From contig JAYSSR010000087.1 of the NCBI GenBank assembly GCA_043720395.1, positions 1-64,000 on the forward strand: 64,000 bases of DNA, given 5' to 3'. A program made the translations under genes and the position numbers. Under the pieces are notes generated by a model. It was given only the letters and a program-made list of their open reading frames with translations. It made no database searches and was not told the DNA's origin. This DNA is from JANOYY01 sp043720395 (lineage in GTDB: Bacteria > Actinomycetota > Acidimicrobiia > Acidimicrobiales > JANYDT01). Shown here piece after piece: positions 24,658 to 33,744 of the stretch (its first letter is position 1; each line of letters begins with the position of its first letter).

Positions 24658-25717
24658 GACCAGCGTCTCTCACTCGAAGACCACCAAACGACCGAATCGC
24701 CGCACGACCCGTAGCGGTCGCGGGCCGACACCGTCGAAGCGTCCCGGAGCACCACAACAATCCCAACTCACGACGCAACAGCGAAAGGGATGGCGGCTCT
24801 GGTGGGCCGGGGCGCGTCCGAGGACGCTACCCGCTGCGATCGTGCCCGTTGCGGTTGGCACCGGTGTTGCGGAGTTCGTCCGTCGACACGACTGGGGCCA
24901 CGATTGGTGGCGGGTCGCCCTCGCACTCGTGGTGTCGCTCGCCCTGCAGATCGGCGTCAACTACGCGAACGACTACAGCGACGGTGTACGAGGCACCGAC
25001 GACGCTGGACTGCGGGTCGGGCCGCCCCGACTCGTCGGCTGGAAGCTCGCCTCCCCGAAGGCCGTGAAAGCGGCGGCCCTCATGGCCTTTGGCGTCGCTG
25101 CCATCGCCGGCCTGGGCCTCGCCGTGGTCACGTCGTGGTGGCTCCTTGGCGTGGGCGCAGCGGCGATCGCAGCGGCCTGGTTCTATACGGGCGGTCCGAG
25201 GCCGTACGGATACTCCGGGCTCGGCGAGGTGTTCGTGTTCGTCTTCTTCGGTCTCGTTGCCGTGGTGGGGACCGCCTACGTTCAGCTGGAACGGATTCCG
25301 TCGATGGCCTGGTGGTGCGGAACGGCAGTCGGCCTTCTTGCGGTTGCACTGCTGGTCACGAACAACCTGCGCGACATTCCGGGCGACACCAAGGTCGGGA
25401 AGCGGACCCTTGCCGTGAGGCTTGGCGATGTGCAGACCCGGTGGCTGTACGGCGTCTGCATCGCCGTTCCGTTCATCCTCGTGTTGTTCATCGCTCGGTC
25501 GGTCGATCGTGGCTGGCCGCTTCTCGCGCTTTTGGCAGTCGCTGCCGCGATCGACCCGCTGCGACGGGTGTGGAATGGGGCGGCGGGACGCGAACTCATC
25601 GCAGTCCTCGGTGCGACCGCGAAGCTGCAATGGATTTTCGGTGCACTGCTCACCCTCGGCCTGTGGTTCTCGGCTCGACACATCGTCGGCGGGATCGAAG
25701 TTACTCCGGCCCGCTAG
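24656..25717 (+). CDS. menA: 1,4-dihydroxy-2-naphthoate polyprenyltransferase
   Basis: A 353-residue UbiA-superfamily prenyltransferase that attaches the polyprenyl tail to dihydroxynaphthoate in menaquinone synthesis. The motif NYANDYSDGVRGTDD holds the metal-binding Asp residues, and LLVTNNLRDIPGDTKVGKRT LAVRLG-type sequence is the second one. About eight helices follow. The N-terminal 45 residues are a basic, low-complexity extension before GWRLWWAGARPRTLPAAIVP, where most relatives start; no better start codon is visible. Confidence 0.92.
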   Translation: MTSVSHSKTTKRPNRRTTRSGRGPTPSKRPGAPQQSQLTTQQRKGWRLWWAGARPRTLPAAIVPVAVGTGVAEFVRRHDWGHDWWRVALALVVSLALQIGVNYANDYSDGVRGTDDAGLRVGPPRLVGWKLASPKAVKAAALMAFGVAAIAGLGLAVVTSWWLLGVGAAAIAAAWFYTGGPRPYGYSGLGEVFVFVFFGLVAVVGTAYVQLERIPSMAWWCGTAVGLLAVALLVTNNLRDIPGDTKVGKRTLAVRLGDVQTRWLYGVCIAVPFILVLFIARSVDRGWPLLALLAVAAAIDPLRRVWNGAAGRELIAVLGATAKLQWIFGALLTLGLWFSARHIVGGIEVTPAR

Positions 25718-25769
25718 GGCTAGCGCTAGCGGTGCACGCCCGCACCCGTTGGCGCGAAATACTGCAACG

Positions 25770-27620
25770 ATGGTGGCCTTGTTCCGAAAAACTCGACGGG
25801 TCCCGATGGCAGCAACTGGTCGGCGTCCACATCCCGATGACGTACTCAAGCGCCTCGCCCGGACGGGAAGGGGTGCCACCGGCCCGGAGATCTATGTCGG
25901 CCGCGCTCGTCCTTTCGATGCAGTGCGCGCCGCGGCGCTGACAATGTTCGGACTGCTGCTCCTGGTTGGTGGTGTCGCCGCGCTCCCCTTCGTGTTGCCG
26001 CACAATTCGATCCAGGTCGAGGGCCTCGATTCGCACACGTACATCACACCAGCGGGACTAAAAGAATCGGAAGTGTTCTTCACGGTGAAGCCGCGTCGGG
26101 CGCTGCAAACCGTGCGGGTGCGCATCGACGGCGAACCAGCGAGTGTCGTCGTCGACGGCACGCGTCTGCGATGGGTTCCGCCGCCGCTCGCCGAGGGACG
26201 CCACACTCTCACGCTGCGGTCCGGTTCAAGGTTTCTGTGGCGGGCAGCCGCGAGCAAACGCGTCGTCGTCGAAGTGGATTCGGTCGATCCGACGTTGACC
26301 GTCGCTGCACCGAGCCTTGCGGTCACGGTCGACCAACCGCTCACCGTGCACGGCACGGTCGAGAAGGACGCGACCGTGAAGGTCAACGGAAAAACTGTGC
26401 CGGTTGTGGACGGGAGCTTCTCGCGTCAATTCTCGACCCCACCGATCGGTATGGTCCGGGTCGAGGCCACCGACCGGGCGGGCAACGTCACGCTCGTCGA
26501 ACAGCCATCGGGCGTAAAGTTCCCGGAAATCCAAGGCGTCCACATGTCGGGTTTGTCATGGGTGACGCCATCGCTGAGGGATCCGGTGTTGCGCATGGCC
26601 GAGGAAGGTCGTATCAACACCGTGGTGCTGGACCTGAAGGACGAATCCGGGCGGGTCAGCTACCGCTCCGGGCTGACTCGGGTGAATGACATCGGCGCGA
26701 ACGCCATCATTCCCGGGGCCGGTCAGTACGACCTGGTGTCGGCGGTGAATCGCCTCCACGAACGCGGAATCCGGGTCATGGGACGCATTGTCGCGTTCCG
26801 TGACCCGTTCCTCACTCGTTCGTCGATCAATGCCAACCGCCTCGACGAGGTAGTCCAGACGGCGAGCGGTGACCCGTACGACTCCGCATATGGTGCGTTC
26901 GCGAACCCACTGTCGTCGTCTGTGCAGAACTACCTGCTCGACCTCGTCCGTGAGGCGGCCGACGCCGGCGTGGACGACATCCTGTTCGACTACCTCCGGC
27001 GCCCCGAAGGGGCGCTCAGCGAGATGCGCTTCGTCGGCCTGGAGCAGCCGTCTGCGGGTGCCCTGGAGAAGGCGATCGTCGAGTTCGTGCAGCGGGCCGC
27101 CAAACGGCTGGAGGGGACGAAGACGAGGCTCGGAGTGTCCGTGTTCGGTATCGCTGCGAAATATCCGGAGCAGATCGGCCAAGACATACGCGCGCTCGCC
27201 CGGACCGTGGACTACATCGCACCGATGGTATATCCGTCCCACTGGCGGAGCGGGAACTACAACGTCGTCGACCCCGCCAACGCTCCCTATGAGATCGTGA
27301 GCCGTTCGCTGAAGGACTTCAACTTGCAAATGCAGGGAACCGACGCTGCCATGATGCCCTGGCTTCAGGACTTTTCGCTTGCGCCCGGGCGCCGGTACGG
27401 AGCGGAGGAGGTCAGGGCGCAAATCACGGCTGCCCGTGAACAGAATTCGACCGGATTTCTCCTGTGGGACTCGAAGGTTACGTACACCGAGGAGGGAATA
27501 CCGGCGGATGCTTCGGTGGTTCCGTTCCGTCCTGTCGTGACGGTTCCGGCCGGTGCGGCTGACGGTTTGAGCGTCGCCCCGACCGTGCCGGCCACAGTGG
27601 ATGCCGCCGCGGCGTCGTGA
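25770..27620 (+). CDS. Membrane-anchored putative glycoside hydrolase (DUF4015-type)
   Basis: A 616-residue protein. A single membrane helix (AALTMFGLLLLVGGVAALPF, about residues 55-75) anchors it with most of the chain outside. Residues about 80-240 are two Ig-like beta domains (TLTVAAPSLAVTVDQPLTVHGT then TVKVNGKTVPVVDGSFSRQF). The C-terminal half from GVHMSGLSWVTPSLRD is a TIM-barrel like DUF4015 glycoside hydrolases: INTVVLDLKDESGRVSY, VDDILFDYLRRPEG, VDYIAPMVYPSHW. It may act on a cell-surface polysaccharide. ATG 25806 is an alternative start. Confidence 0.83.
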   Translation: MVALFRKTRRVPMAATGRRPHPDDVLKRLARTGRGATGPEIYVGRARPFDAVRAAALTMFGLLLLVGGVAALPFVLPHNSIQVEGLDSHTYITPAGLKESEVFFTVKPRRALQTVRVRIDGEPASVVVDGTRLRWVPPPLAEGRHTLTLRSGSRFLWRAAASKRVVVEVDSVDPTLTVAAPSLAVTVDQPLTVHGTVEKDATVKVNGKTVPVVDGSFSRQFSTPPIGMVRVEATDRAGNVTLVEQPSGVKFPEIQGVHMSGLSWVTPSLRDPVLRMAEEGRINTVVLDLKDESGRVSYRSGLTRVNDIGANAIIPGAGQYDLVSAVNRLHERGIRVMGRIVAFRDPFLTRSSINANRLDEVVQTASGDPYDSAYGAFANPLSSSVQNYLLDLVREAADAGVDDILFDYLRRPEGALSEMRFVGLEQPSAGALEKAIVEFVQRAAKRLEGTKTRLGVSVFGIAAKYPEQIGQDIRALARTVDYIAPMVYPSHWRSGNYNVVDPANAPYEIVSRSLKDFNLQMQGTDAAMMPWLQDFSLAPGRRYGAEEVRAQITAAREQNSTGFLLWDSKVTYTEEGIPADASVVPFRPVVTVPAGAADGLSVAPTVPATVDAAAAS

Positions 27621-27644
27621 GGCGGATCGACGCACTTTCACGCC

Positions 27645-28439
27645 TCAGTCGAGAGGAAACGCGGCCCGCAGAAACGCCACCGGATCTTCAAGATGGCAGG
27701 CGTGGCCGCACTCCGAAACCACGTGGGCGACGGCGCGCGGAATCGCTGCGATGATGCGTTCGCCGAGTGAGCCGAACTTCGCGTCCAGCGCGCCGACCAC
27801 GACCGTGACCGGGCAGCGGATCTCCCCGAGCCGATCCCAGAGGGGGTCCTGCGAGCCCGTCCCGCAGCGCCGAAGGCTGTCGGCCAATCCGTCGGCGGTG
27901 TTGGCGCGGCGATCCTCCGTGTCCGCGAGGTCAGCTGTGAGCGTCGAAAAAAGTGGACCGGCTAGCCACTCGGCGAGAAACGCATCGACGCCGATCTCGA
28001 CAATACGAGTGGCCAATACGTCGTCGGCAACCCGCCGGGTCCGGCGATCTGCGGGGTCATCGATACCTGCCGTCGCGCCTACGACGACGAGGCGCCGCAC
28101 GAGCGAGGGGTGCTGCAACGCCACGTGCAGTGCGACGCGTCCGCCCATCGAGTAGCCCACGATGGTCACAGGCATCTGAGCCGATAGCGCTGAGGCGACC
28201 AGATTCGCGGTGCCCCAGAGATCGGCCGACACATGGCCGGAGCGTCCGTGGCCCGGCAGATCGACGCGAGACACGGCGAATCCCCGCTGGGTCAGCGCAG
28301 CCGCGACCCGGTCCCACGAACGGTGAGTTTGCGTGAAGCCGTGGAGTAACAGCACCCGTTCGCCGTCGGCTGGACCGGTGACAGACGTCCAAAGACCGGC
28401 GTCGTGGGCGGGCATGGTCACGGTTACGGAGCCGGGCAC
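27645..28439 (-). CDS. menH: Alpha/beta hydrolase, probable MenH
   Basis: A 264-residue alpha/beta-hydrolase. The oxyanion region is LLLHGFTQTHRSWDRV, the nucleophile elbow GYSMGGRVALHVAL, and the Asp and His are in VVVGALDAKFGSLGERI and ECGHACHLEDPVAFL. MenH makes 2-succinyl-6-hydroxy-2,4-cyclohexadiene-1-carboxylate in menaquinone synthesis; the assignment rests on the fold and on lying 14 bp from menD, with which it is divergent. GTG 28439 and ATG 28415 are both possible starts. Confidence 0.78.
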   Translation of the reverse strand: MPGSVTVTMPAHDAGLWTSVTGPADGERVLLLHGFTQTHRSWDRVAAALTQRGFAVSRVDLPGHGRSGHVSADLWGTANLVASALSAQMPVTIVGYSMGGRVALHVALQHPSLVRRLVVVGATAGIDDPADRRTRRVADDVLATRIVEIGVDAFLAEWLAGPLFSTLTADLADTEDRRANTADGLADSLRRCGTGSQDPLWDRLGEIRCPVTVVVGALDAKFGSLGERIIAAIPRAVAHVVSECGHACHLEDPVAFLRAAFPLD

Positions 28440-28453
28440 GGCATCATCGTGGC

Positions 28454-30199
28454 ATGTCCAACGACCGTGACCCTGACGCGCCAGCCGACCTGCAAGCGAC
28501 GTTCTGCGCCACGCTCGTCGACGAGTGGGTGCGCGGCGGAGTCACCGACGCAGTGGTTTCGCCCGGGTCGCGGTCGACGCCGCTTGCCCTGACGTTGCTC
28601 CGAGCCACGCACATCCGTACCAATGTCGTCCTCGACGAGCGTTCTGCCGCCTTCGTCGCGCTCGGGATCGCCCGCGCAACCGGGCGTCCACCGGTCCTGC
28701 TCTGCACGAGCGGAACGGCGGCGGTGGAGTACCACCCTGCGATTGCCGAGGCCGACCTCGATCGGGTGCCGATGCTTGTTTGCACCGCCGATCGTCCGGC
28801 AGAACTTCACGGCATCGGCGCGCCCCAGACCGTCGACCAGCAACGTCTTTTCGGCGTCAGCACGCGTTGGTTCGCTGACATCGGCGTTGCGTCGGTCGAG
28901 AACCGTGGGGCATGGCGTTCGCTCGGCGCGCGAGCCCTGATCGAGACGACGAATGGCCGTGGCGGTCCAGGACCGGTGCAGCTGAACCTGCCGTTCCGCG
29001 AACCACTCGTCGGTGTCGCGGGTGTCTTGCCGCCCGGTCGAGCGGCGAACGAGCCCTGGCACCGCGAGGTCGGGCGGGGCCGGGCGGTCGACTCGGACGC
29101 GGTCGCCCTCGTGTCGGCCGTGCTGCGAGGGCGTCGGGGCGTCATCGTCGCGGGTGCCGACGCTGGTGATCCTGCCGCCGTGGCGATGCTCGCCCAGCAG
29201 CTCGGCTGGCCACTGCTCGCCGACCCTCGGTCGGGCATGCGGACACCGGGTGATTGTGTCGTTGCTTATGCCGACGTCATTCTTCGCGATGAATCGATGG
29301 CTGCCTCGCTGCGTGCCGAGGTGGTCCTCCGGCTCGGTGCGCCGTGGGCATCGAAGGTGATCGGGACGTTTCTGGCGACGGTTGCCCACGACGTGCTCGT
29401 TGATCCCCATGGTGCATGGCTCGATCCCGCCCGGAACGCGAGCCTTCATGTGACGGCGGACCCGACTGCGTTCTGCATGGCACTCGCGTCGGGCGGCCTC
29501 GAACCGAGAACTGCAGGGTGGCTGAGCTCGTGGGTGGGTGCTGACCGTCGTGCGGCGTCGGCCTTTGCGTCTCGACTCGACTCGGACGCTGCCCTTGACG
29601 GTCAACCGACCGACCCGGCGATCGCTCGCTCGGTCGTGGGCGCGCTTGCCGACGGGGCGCATCTCGTGGTTTCGTCGTCCATGCCGGTCCGCGACGTCGA
29701 GTGGTACGCGGCCCCCCGAGTGGGACTGACGGTGCACGCAAACCGTGGCGCGAACGGCATTGATGGCGTCGTGTCGACCGTGGTCGGCGTCAGCATCGGG
29801 AGCGGACGTCCCACGGTTGGGCTGTTGGGCGACCTCGCTTTCCTGCACGACATCGGAGGTCTCGTGTCGGCGAAAGCGGTCGGTGCCACAGCGCTGTTCG
29901 TCGTGGTCGACAATGCTGGCGGGGCGATCTTCGAGTTCCTTCCGCAGGCGACGTTCCTCTCGCGAGACGAGTTCGAGCGCCTGTTCGGCACCCCGCAACC
30001 AGTCGAACTCGTCGACGTCACCCGAGGGTTCGGCGTCGATGTCGTCGAGGTCGCGTCGGTACGCGCGCTTATCGATATAATACGTGCACATATGATAACG
30101 CCCGCGTTGCAGGTCGCTGTCATCCGAACTGATCGTGCGGACACGGTCGACGTGCACGACGCAATGCACTCGGCCATCGCTGCGGCCCTCGTCGAGTAG
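28454..30199 (+). CDS. menD: 2-Succinyl-5-enolpyruvyl-6-hydroxy-3-cyclohexene-1-carboxylate synthase
   Basis: A 581-residue thiamine-diphosphate enzyme that joins isochorismate and 2-oxoglutarate in menaquinone synthesis. It starts with the MenD pattern FCATLVDEWVRGGVTDAVVS then PGSRSTPLAL, the ThDP Glu in VVLDERSAAFVALG, TSGTAAVEYHPAIAEA, and TADRPAELHGIGAPQTVDQ. The C-terminal cofactor site is GLLGDLAFLHDIGGL followed by VVVDNAGGAIFEFLP. The length is normal. ATG 28454 is used. Confidence 0.95.
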   Translation: MSNDRDPDAPADLQATFCATLVDEWVRGGVTDAVVSPGSRSTPLALTLLRATHIRTNVVLDERSAAFVALGIARATGRPPVLLCTSGTAAVEYHPAIAEADLDRVPMLVCTADRPAELHGIGAPQTVDQQRLFGVSTRWFADIGVASVENRGAWRSLGARALIETTNGRGGPGPVQLNLPFREPLVGVAGVLPPGRAANEPWHREVGRGRAVDSDAVALVSAVLRGRRGVIVAGADAGDPAAVAMLAQQLGWPLLADPRSGMRTPGDCVVAYADVILRDESMAASLRAEVVLRLGAPWASKVIGTFLATVAHDVLVDPHGAWLDPARNASLHVTADPTAFCMALASGGLEPRTAGWLSSWVGADRRAASAFASRLDSDAALDGQPTDPAIARSVVGALADGAHLVVSSSMPVRDVEWYAAPRVGLTVHANRGANGIDGVVSTVVGVSIGSGRPTVGLLGDLAFLHDIGGLVSAKAVGATALFVVVDNAGGAIFEFLPQATFLSRDEFERLFGTPQPVELVDVTRGFGVDVVEVASVRALIDIIRAHMITPALQVAVIRTDRADTVDVHDAMHSAIAAALVE

Positions 30200-30263
30200 C
30201 GACGCCTGAACTTTCCGTAGATTGCCGCGTGATCCCACCGACTGCCATTGCGGTGCATCTTCG

Positions 30264-30362
30264 GTGGGTTGGGGGTTGCGCGCAGCGGTTGGGGGCTCGG
30301 GACATGCTGCGCGCAACCCCCAATGTTGCGCGCAACCCCCAACCCCCAACCCCCAACCCCAG
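30264..30362. repeat. Inverted repeat followed by an AACCCCC heptamer tract
   Basis: TTGGGGGTTGCGCGCAGC (30269-30286) pairs perfectly with GCTGCGCGCAACCCCCAA (30306-30323), 18 bp with a 19-base loop. A third copy TTGCGCGCAACCCCC follows at 30325-30339 and runs into four tandem AACCCCC units (about 30334-30360). The opposite strand is a run of G5 blocks that could form a G-quadruplex. It lies between menD and the DUF3467 gene. Confidence 0.9.
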
Positions 30363-30420
30363 GCGGGGCTGCCGGGACCGCGTCCACGTCGGTCGGTGCC
30401 GCGCGTGTACCGTCTCGCCG

Positions 30421-30726
30421 ATGAGTGACGAAGAGAATCAGCCTCAGATGCAACTCATTGTGGGAACCGACGTGCAGCCGGGCGTCTATTCGAACCTCGT
30501 GAGGATCTGGCACACCCAGTTCGAGTTCACGCTCGACTTTGCGACGCTCGGTGAGACGCCGAACGTTCCGGTGGTCGCACGGGTGAAAGTACCGACGTCG
30601 GTGATCTTTCAGATCGCATCCGCGATAGCGCAAAATGTCGACATGTACGAGCAGAAGTACGGACCGATCACGACGCGCACCGGGCCCGACGGACCGGATG
30701 CCCCGCCCACGATGGATGCCCAGTAG
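30421..30726 (+). CDS. DUF3467-family protein
   Basis: A 101-residue soluble protein. It carries the DUF3467 pattern VYSNLVRIWHTQFEFTLDFA followed by VPVVARVKVPTSVIFQIASA. The function of the family is unknown. The ATG at 30421 follows the CCCCC repeat tract and gives MSDEENQPQMQLIVGTD; an upstream frame through the repeats is rejected. Start of an isolated gene between menD and the convergent isochorismate synthase. Confidence 0.85.
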   Translation: MSDEENQPQMQLIVGTDVQPGVYSNLVRIWHTQFEFTLDFATLGETPNVPVVARVKVPTSVIFQIASAIAQNVDMYEQKYGPITTRTGPDGPDAPPTMDAQ

Positions 30727-30840
30727 CGCATCGCCGCACAACTTCCTCGCGTGACGCCTCGCCCGGAAAGCATTGCGCAACACCACCATTGATGCGACGT
30801 CACGCGAGGAACTTCCGCTTGCGTGCGCTAGCGAAACTCG

Positions 30841-32148
30841 TTACGGGCGGACGACAGCGGCGAGCAGCGCCTGCAACTTGAGCTGCGTCTCGACGAGCTC
30901 GGCCCGCGGGTCGGAGTCGGCAACGATGCCGCCGCCGGCCATGAGCCGCGCGGTGTTGCCGGAGACCGTTGCGCTGCGCAGGCCCACCGCCCACTCGCCG
31001 TTGCCTGCCGCGTCGACCCACCCGACGGGTCCGGCATAGGCACCGCGGGGCGTCGGCTCGACTTCGGCGATCGTCGTTAGTGCTCGGCTGGTCGGCACGC
31101 CACCGACCGCTGGCGTCGGATGGAGCGCGGCGGCAAATTCGAGCGCCGTCGGTGCTGCTCCGGTCGACACCTCGACGGCGTGGAGCGAGCCCACGATGGA
31201 GGTGCCGAGGTGGCTCACGTTGCGCAGCGGGAGCACGTGAGGGACCTGAGGCACATCGAGGTCGTCGCAGAGGGGACGGAGCACGGCGTCGATGGCGTCG
31301 ATCACGAGACTGTGTTCCCACCGGTCCTTGCTCGACGCGAGGAGCCCGGCGGCGAGGCGGGCATCGGTGTCGGGATCGCCTGAGCGGGCGACGGTGCCAG
31401 CGAGTGGGTGCGCTCGTACCGTCGAACCTTTGCGGGCGATGAGCAGCTCGGGACTTGCGCCGATGAAGCGCACGGGTGTCGCGTTTGCGTCGTGAGCAAC
31501 GTCCATCGAAAAGACCATGCAGCTGGGAAAGAGCGCTTCGAGGCGAGCGAGGATGTCGGCGATCACGAGGGGGTTCGTGGCGACCACATCGACTGCGCGG
31601 GCGAGCACGACCTTGTCGAGGAGGCCGAGGCTGATACGGTGCACGGCATCGGCAATGACGTCGCACCACTGCTCGTGTGACACGGCCGAATGCAGGTCGA
31701 ACCCGTGAGGTGACCAGGCGGGGGCGTGCGGCGCGACCAAATCGGGGACGTTCGGCGGCGGCGTGTCGGTCGCGTGTACGACGGTGCACCACGCGCGGCC
31801 GTCACTGGATTTTGCGACGGTGAACGTCGGCACGACCAGAAAACTCGGCTCGCCCGGAGTGAACGGCAGCGCGCCGAAGGCGACCGGCCCGCTCCCGGCG
31901 CGTTCGATCGCGTCGTCGGTGGTCATCGCAGCGAACACGTCGCGGACGTGGCTGACCTGTGCGGTGCCCCGGGGCATCGGGATGCGCAGCGCCTCGCCGC
32001 GAGCCGCAAGACCGACGCCCTCGCGCACGAACAGCACACCGTCGTCGCCGGCGAAGAGGCGCAGGTCGAGCGCCTTTGCATCGGCCTCGTCGAGGTAGCG
32101 CGTGGTGGCGGTGAGCGCGCTTGCGAGGCGGACGGTTTCGATGGGCAT
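30841..32148 (-). CDS. menF: Isochorismate synthase
   Basis: A 435-residue chorismate-utilising enzyme that makes isochorismate, the first committed step to menaquinone. The family core is in the C-terminal 260 residues: LLDKVVLARAVDVVA, FIGASPELLIARKGSTVRAH PLAGT-type sequence, SSKDRWEHSLVIDAI, LHPTPAVGGVPTSRAL and GAYAGPVGWVDAAGNGEWAV, ending ADSDPRAELVETQLKLQALL. Its ATG overlaps the TGA of menG by one base (TGATG), so the two are coupled. It could also feed a siderophore pathway, but the men context favours menaquinone. Confidence 0.9.
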   Translation of the reverse strand: MPIETVRLASALTATTRYLDEADAKALDLRLFAGDDGVLFVREGVGLAARGEALRIPMPRGTAQVSHVRDVFAAMTTDDAIERAGSGPVAFGALPFTPGEPSFLVVPTFTVAKSSDGRAWCTVVHATDTPPPNVPDLVAPHAPAWSPHGFDLHSAVSHEQWCDVIADAVHRISLGLLDKVVLARAVDVVATNPLVIADILARLEALFPSCMVFSMDVAHDANATPVRFIGASPELLIARKGSTVRAHPLAGTVARSGDPDTDARLAAGLLASSKDRWEHSLVIDAIDAVLRPLCDDLDVPQVPHVLPLRNVSHLGTSIVGSLHAVEVSTGAAPTALEFAAALHPTPAVGGVPTSRALTTIAEVEPTPRGAYAGPVGWVDAAGNGEWAVGLRSATVSGNTARLMAGGGIVADSDPRAELVETQLKLQALLAAVVRP

Positions 32149-32894
32149 CAGAGGGTCCTTGTTGCGGTGCGGCCGGTTGCCGAATCGGGTGGGATCGCAC
32201 CCTTGGTGGCGGTGATGAGATGTGCGATCCCGCCGTGCAGCAGTCGACGCTGCACGCCCGAGAATCCCTTGTCGCGGAGCATGGCAAGCAGCTGTTCGGG
32301 TGGGGGCACATACGCGAGCGACTTCGGGAGGTAGCGGTACGCCGAGCGGTCGCTGAGCAGTCCGCCGATCGCCGGCACGACCTTGCCGAAGTAGAGGCCG
32401 TGCCCGAACTTCAACAGGGCATTGTCCGGCGTGGACGCGTCGAGCAGCGCAATGCGACCACCCTCGCGGGTCACTCGCGCAATCTCCGCGAAGAACAGGT
32501 CGAGGTCGACGAAGTTCCGCAGTGCGAAGCCACACGTCACCCCGTCGACTGCGTTGGTGGGGATCGGCAGCGTCGTGGCGTCGCACTGGACCAGCGGCGC
32601 GGTGGTCCGTGCATGGGACAGCATGCCGAAGGACAGGTCCATGCCGATCGGCACCATGCCCGCCGCTTCGAGGTCTCGACACAGGTCGCCGGTGCCCGCG
32701 GCGAGGTCGAGGACCGTTGAACCGGCGGGCAGCGCAAGCGCTTTGACCGTTCGACGCCGCCAACCCACGTCCATGCGAAACGTCATCACGCGGTTGACAA
32801 GGTCGTAGCGGGGACTGATCGTGTCGAACATCTCCCGCACGGCTCGCGCCTTGGCGTCGCCGGCGGGAAGACCGGCGGACAGATCAATACTCAT
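32148..32894 (-). CDS. menG: Demethylmenaquinone methyltransferase
   Basis: A 248-residue SAM-dependent C-methyltransferase of the UbiE/MenG family, catalysing the last step of menaquinone synthesis. Signatures are REMFDTISPRYDLVNRVMTF (about residues 20-40), TVLDLAAGTGDLCRDLE (SAM motif I), DGVTCGFALRNFVDLDLFFA and FGKVVPAIGGLLSDRSAYRY LPKS-type sequence. ATG 32894 gives MSIDLSAGLPAGDAKARAVR. It is the first gene of a menG-menF operon. Confidence 0.94.
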   Translation of the reverse strand: MSIDLSAGLPAGDAKARAVREMFDTISPRYDLVNRVMTFRMDVGWRRRTVKALALPAGSTVLDLAAGTGDLCRDLEAAGMVPIGMDLSFGMLSHARTTAPLVQCDATTLPIPTNAVDGVTCGFALRNFVDLDLFFAEIARVTREGGRIALLDASTPDNALLKFGHGLYFGKVVPAIGGLLSDRSAYRYLPKSLAYVPPPEQLLAMLRDKGFSGVQRRLLHGGIAHLITATKGAIPPDSATGRTATRTL

Positions 32895-33256
32895 CGGTCG
32901 CGATGGTAGAGGCCCCGTTCCGGCTACCTGCGTGGGACGCGGGTGAAGTCGGACACGTTCGTTCGGCGGCGCGGGCCTGGCGGCTCGGGCCTGGCGGCTC
33001 GGGCCTGGTCGAGCTGCCGTTTCGTGCTCGGCAGGGTCGCGGTACATCCGGTCCGCTTGCGGTGCGTTCGGCGCGCCCTAAAGCACCGCAGAAGCACCGG
33101 ATGTACCGCGAACAGGCACAGGCGGAAGCAATGGCGGCTCGCGTCGACATTGACCTGGTGGAACGGACCACGGCCGACTGGTTCGGGTCCGTGGGTCGAG
33201 GACGAATGGGACCTTGTTCCCTTCACCTTTGTCGGCGGATGCGGGAGGGTCTTCGC
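32895..33256. other. Gap with a short tandem repeat and palindrome, no gene
   Basis: Positions about 32975-33008 hold short tandem GGCGGCTCGGGCCT units. A copy of the dispersed double palindrome lies at 33038-33110. The last 100 bases lead to the stress-protein gene with GGGAGG before its start. I see no supported gene on either strand. Confidence 0.7.
33038..33110. repeat. Dispersed double palindrome, copy C
   Basis: CGCGGTACATCCGGT (33038-33052) and ACCGGATGTACCGCG (33096-33110) are perfect 15-bp outer arms, identical to those of copy A at 14707. Inner arms TGCGGTGC and GCACCGCA surround GTTCGGCGCGCCCTAAA. It lies between menG and the universal stress protein gene. Confidence 0.92.
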
Positions 33257-33685
33257 ATGGAAACCAACGTGATCTTGGTCGGCGTCGATGGATCGGCATC
33301 GAGTCTCTCGGCGCTTCGCTGGTCGATCAGCGAAGCCCGCATCCGTTCCGCCCGGATTCGCGCGCTCCACTGCTGGGCCTACCCGGCGACGTACGCGATC
33401 GACGTGTACATCCCGCCGGACCGGTCCGTCCTTGAGGCGGAGGCCATGGCGGTCTTGGAGCACGCGATCACGCAAGCCGTCGAGGGCCTCGACCCCGTGC
33501 CGGATATCGAGCGAGTCATCCGTGACGGATCGCCGTCGCACGCCCTCATCGAGGAGAGTGCAAAGGCCGACCTCGTGGTCGTCGGTGCTCGAGGGCATGG
33601 CGGCTTCATCGGCCTGCTCCTGGGATCGGTCGCGTCCCAGTGCATCAGCCACGCCAGCCGCCCAACGGTTGTGGTCCCGAAGTAG
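33257..33685 (+). CDS. Universal stress protein family
   Basis: A 142-residue UspA-fold protein. It begins NVILVGVDGSASSLSALRWS and ends with the ATP-binding motif VVVGARGHGGFIGLLLGSVA (G-x2-G-x9-G-S-type) and SRPTVVVPK. Such proteins are made under stress and bind ATP; the precise role is unknown. GGGAGG at 33243-33248 supports ATG 33257. It stands alone between menG and a two-component system. Confidence 0.92.
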   Translation: METNVILVGVDGSASSLSALRWSISEARIRSARIRALHCWAYPATYAIDVYIPPDRSVLEAEAMAVLEHAITQAVEGLDPVPDIERVIRDGSPSHALIEESAKADLVVVGARGHGGFIGLLLGSVASQCISHASRPTVVVPK

Positions 33686-33744
33686 AAATCAGCGAGGCGG
33701 AAGCGGGAGCGAGCGGAGCGGCGGCGGGGCCCGCCACCACAGAT

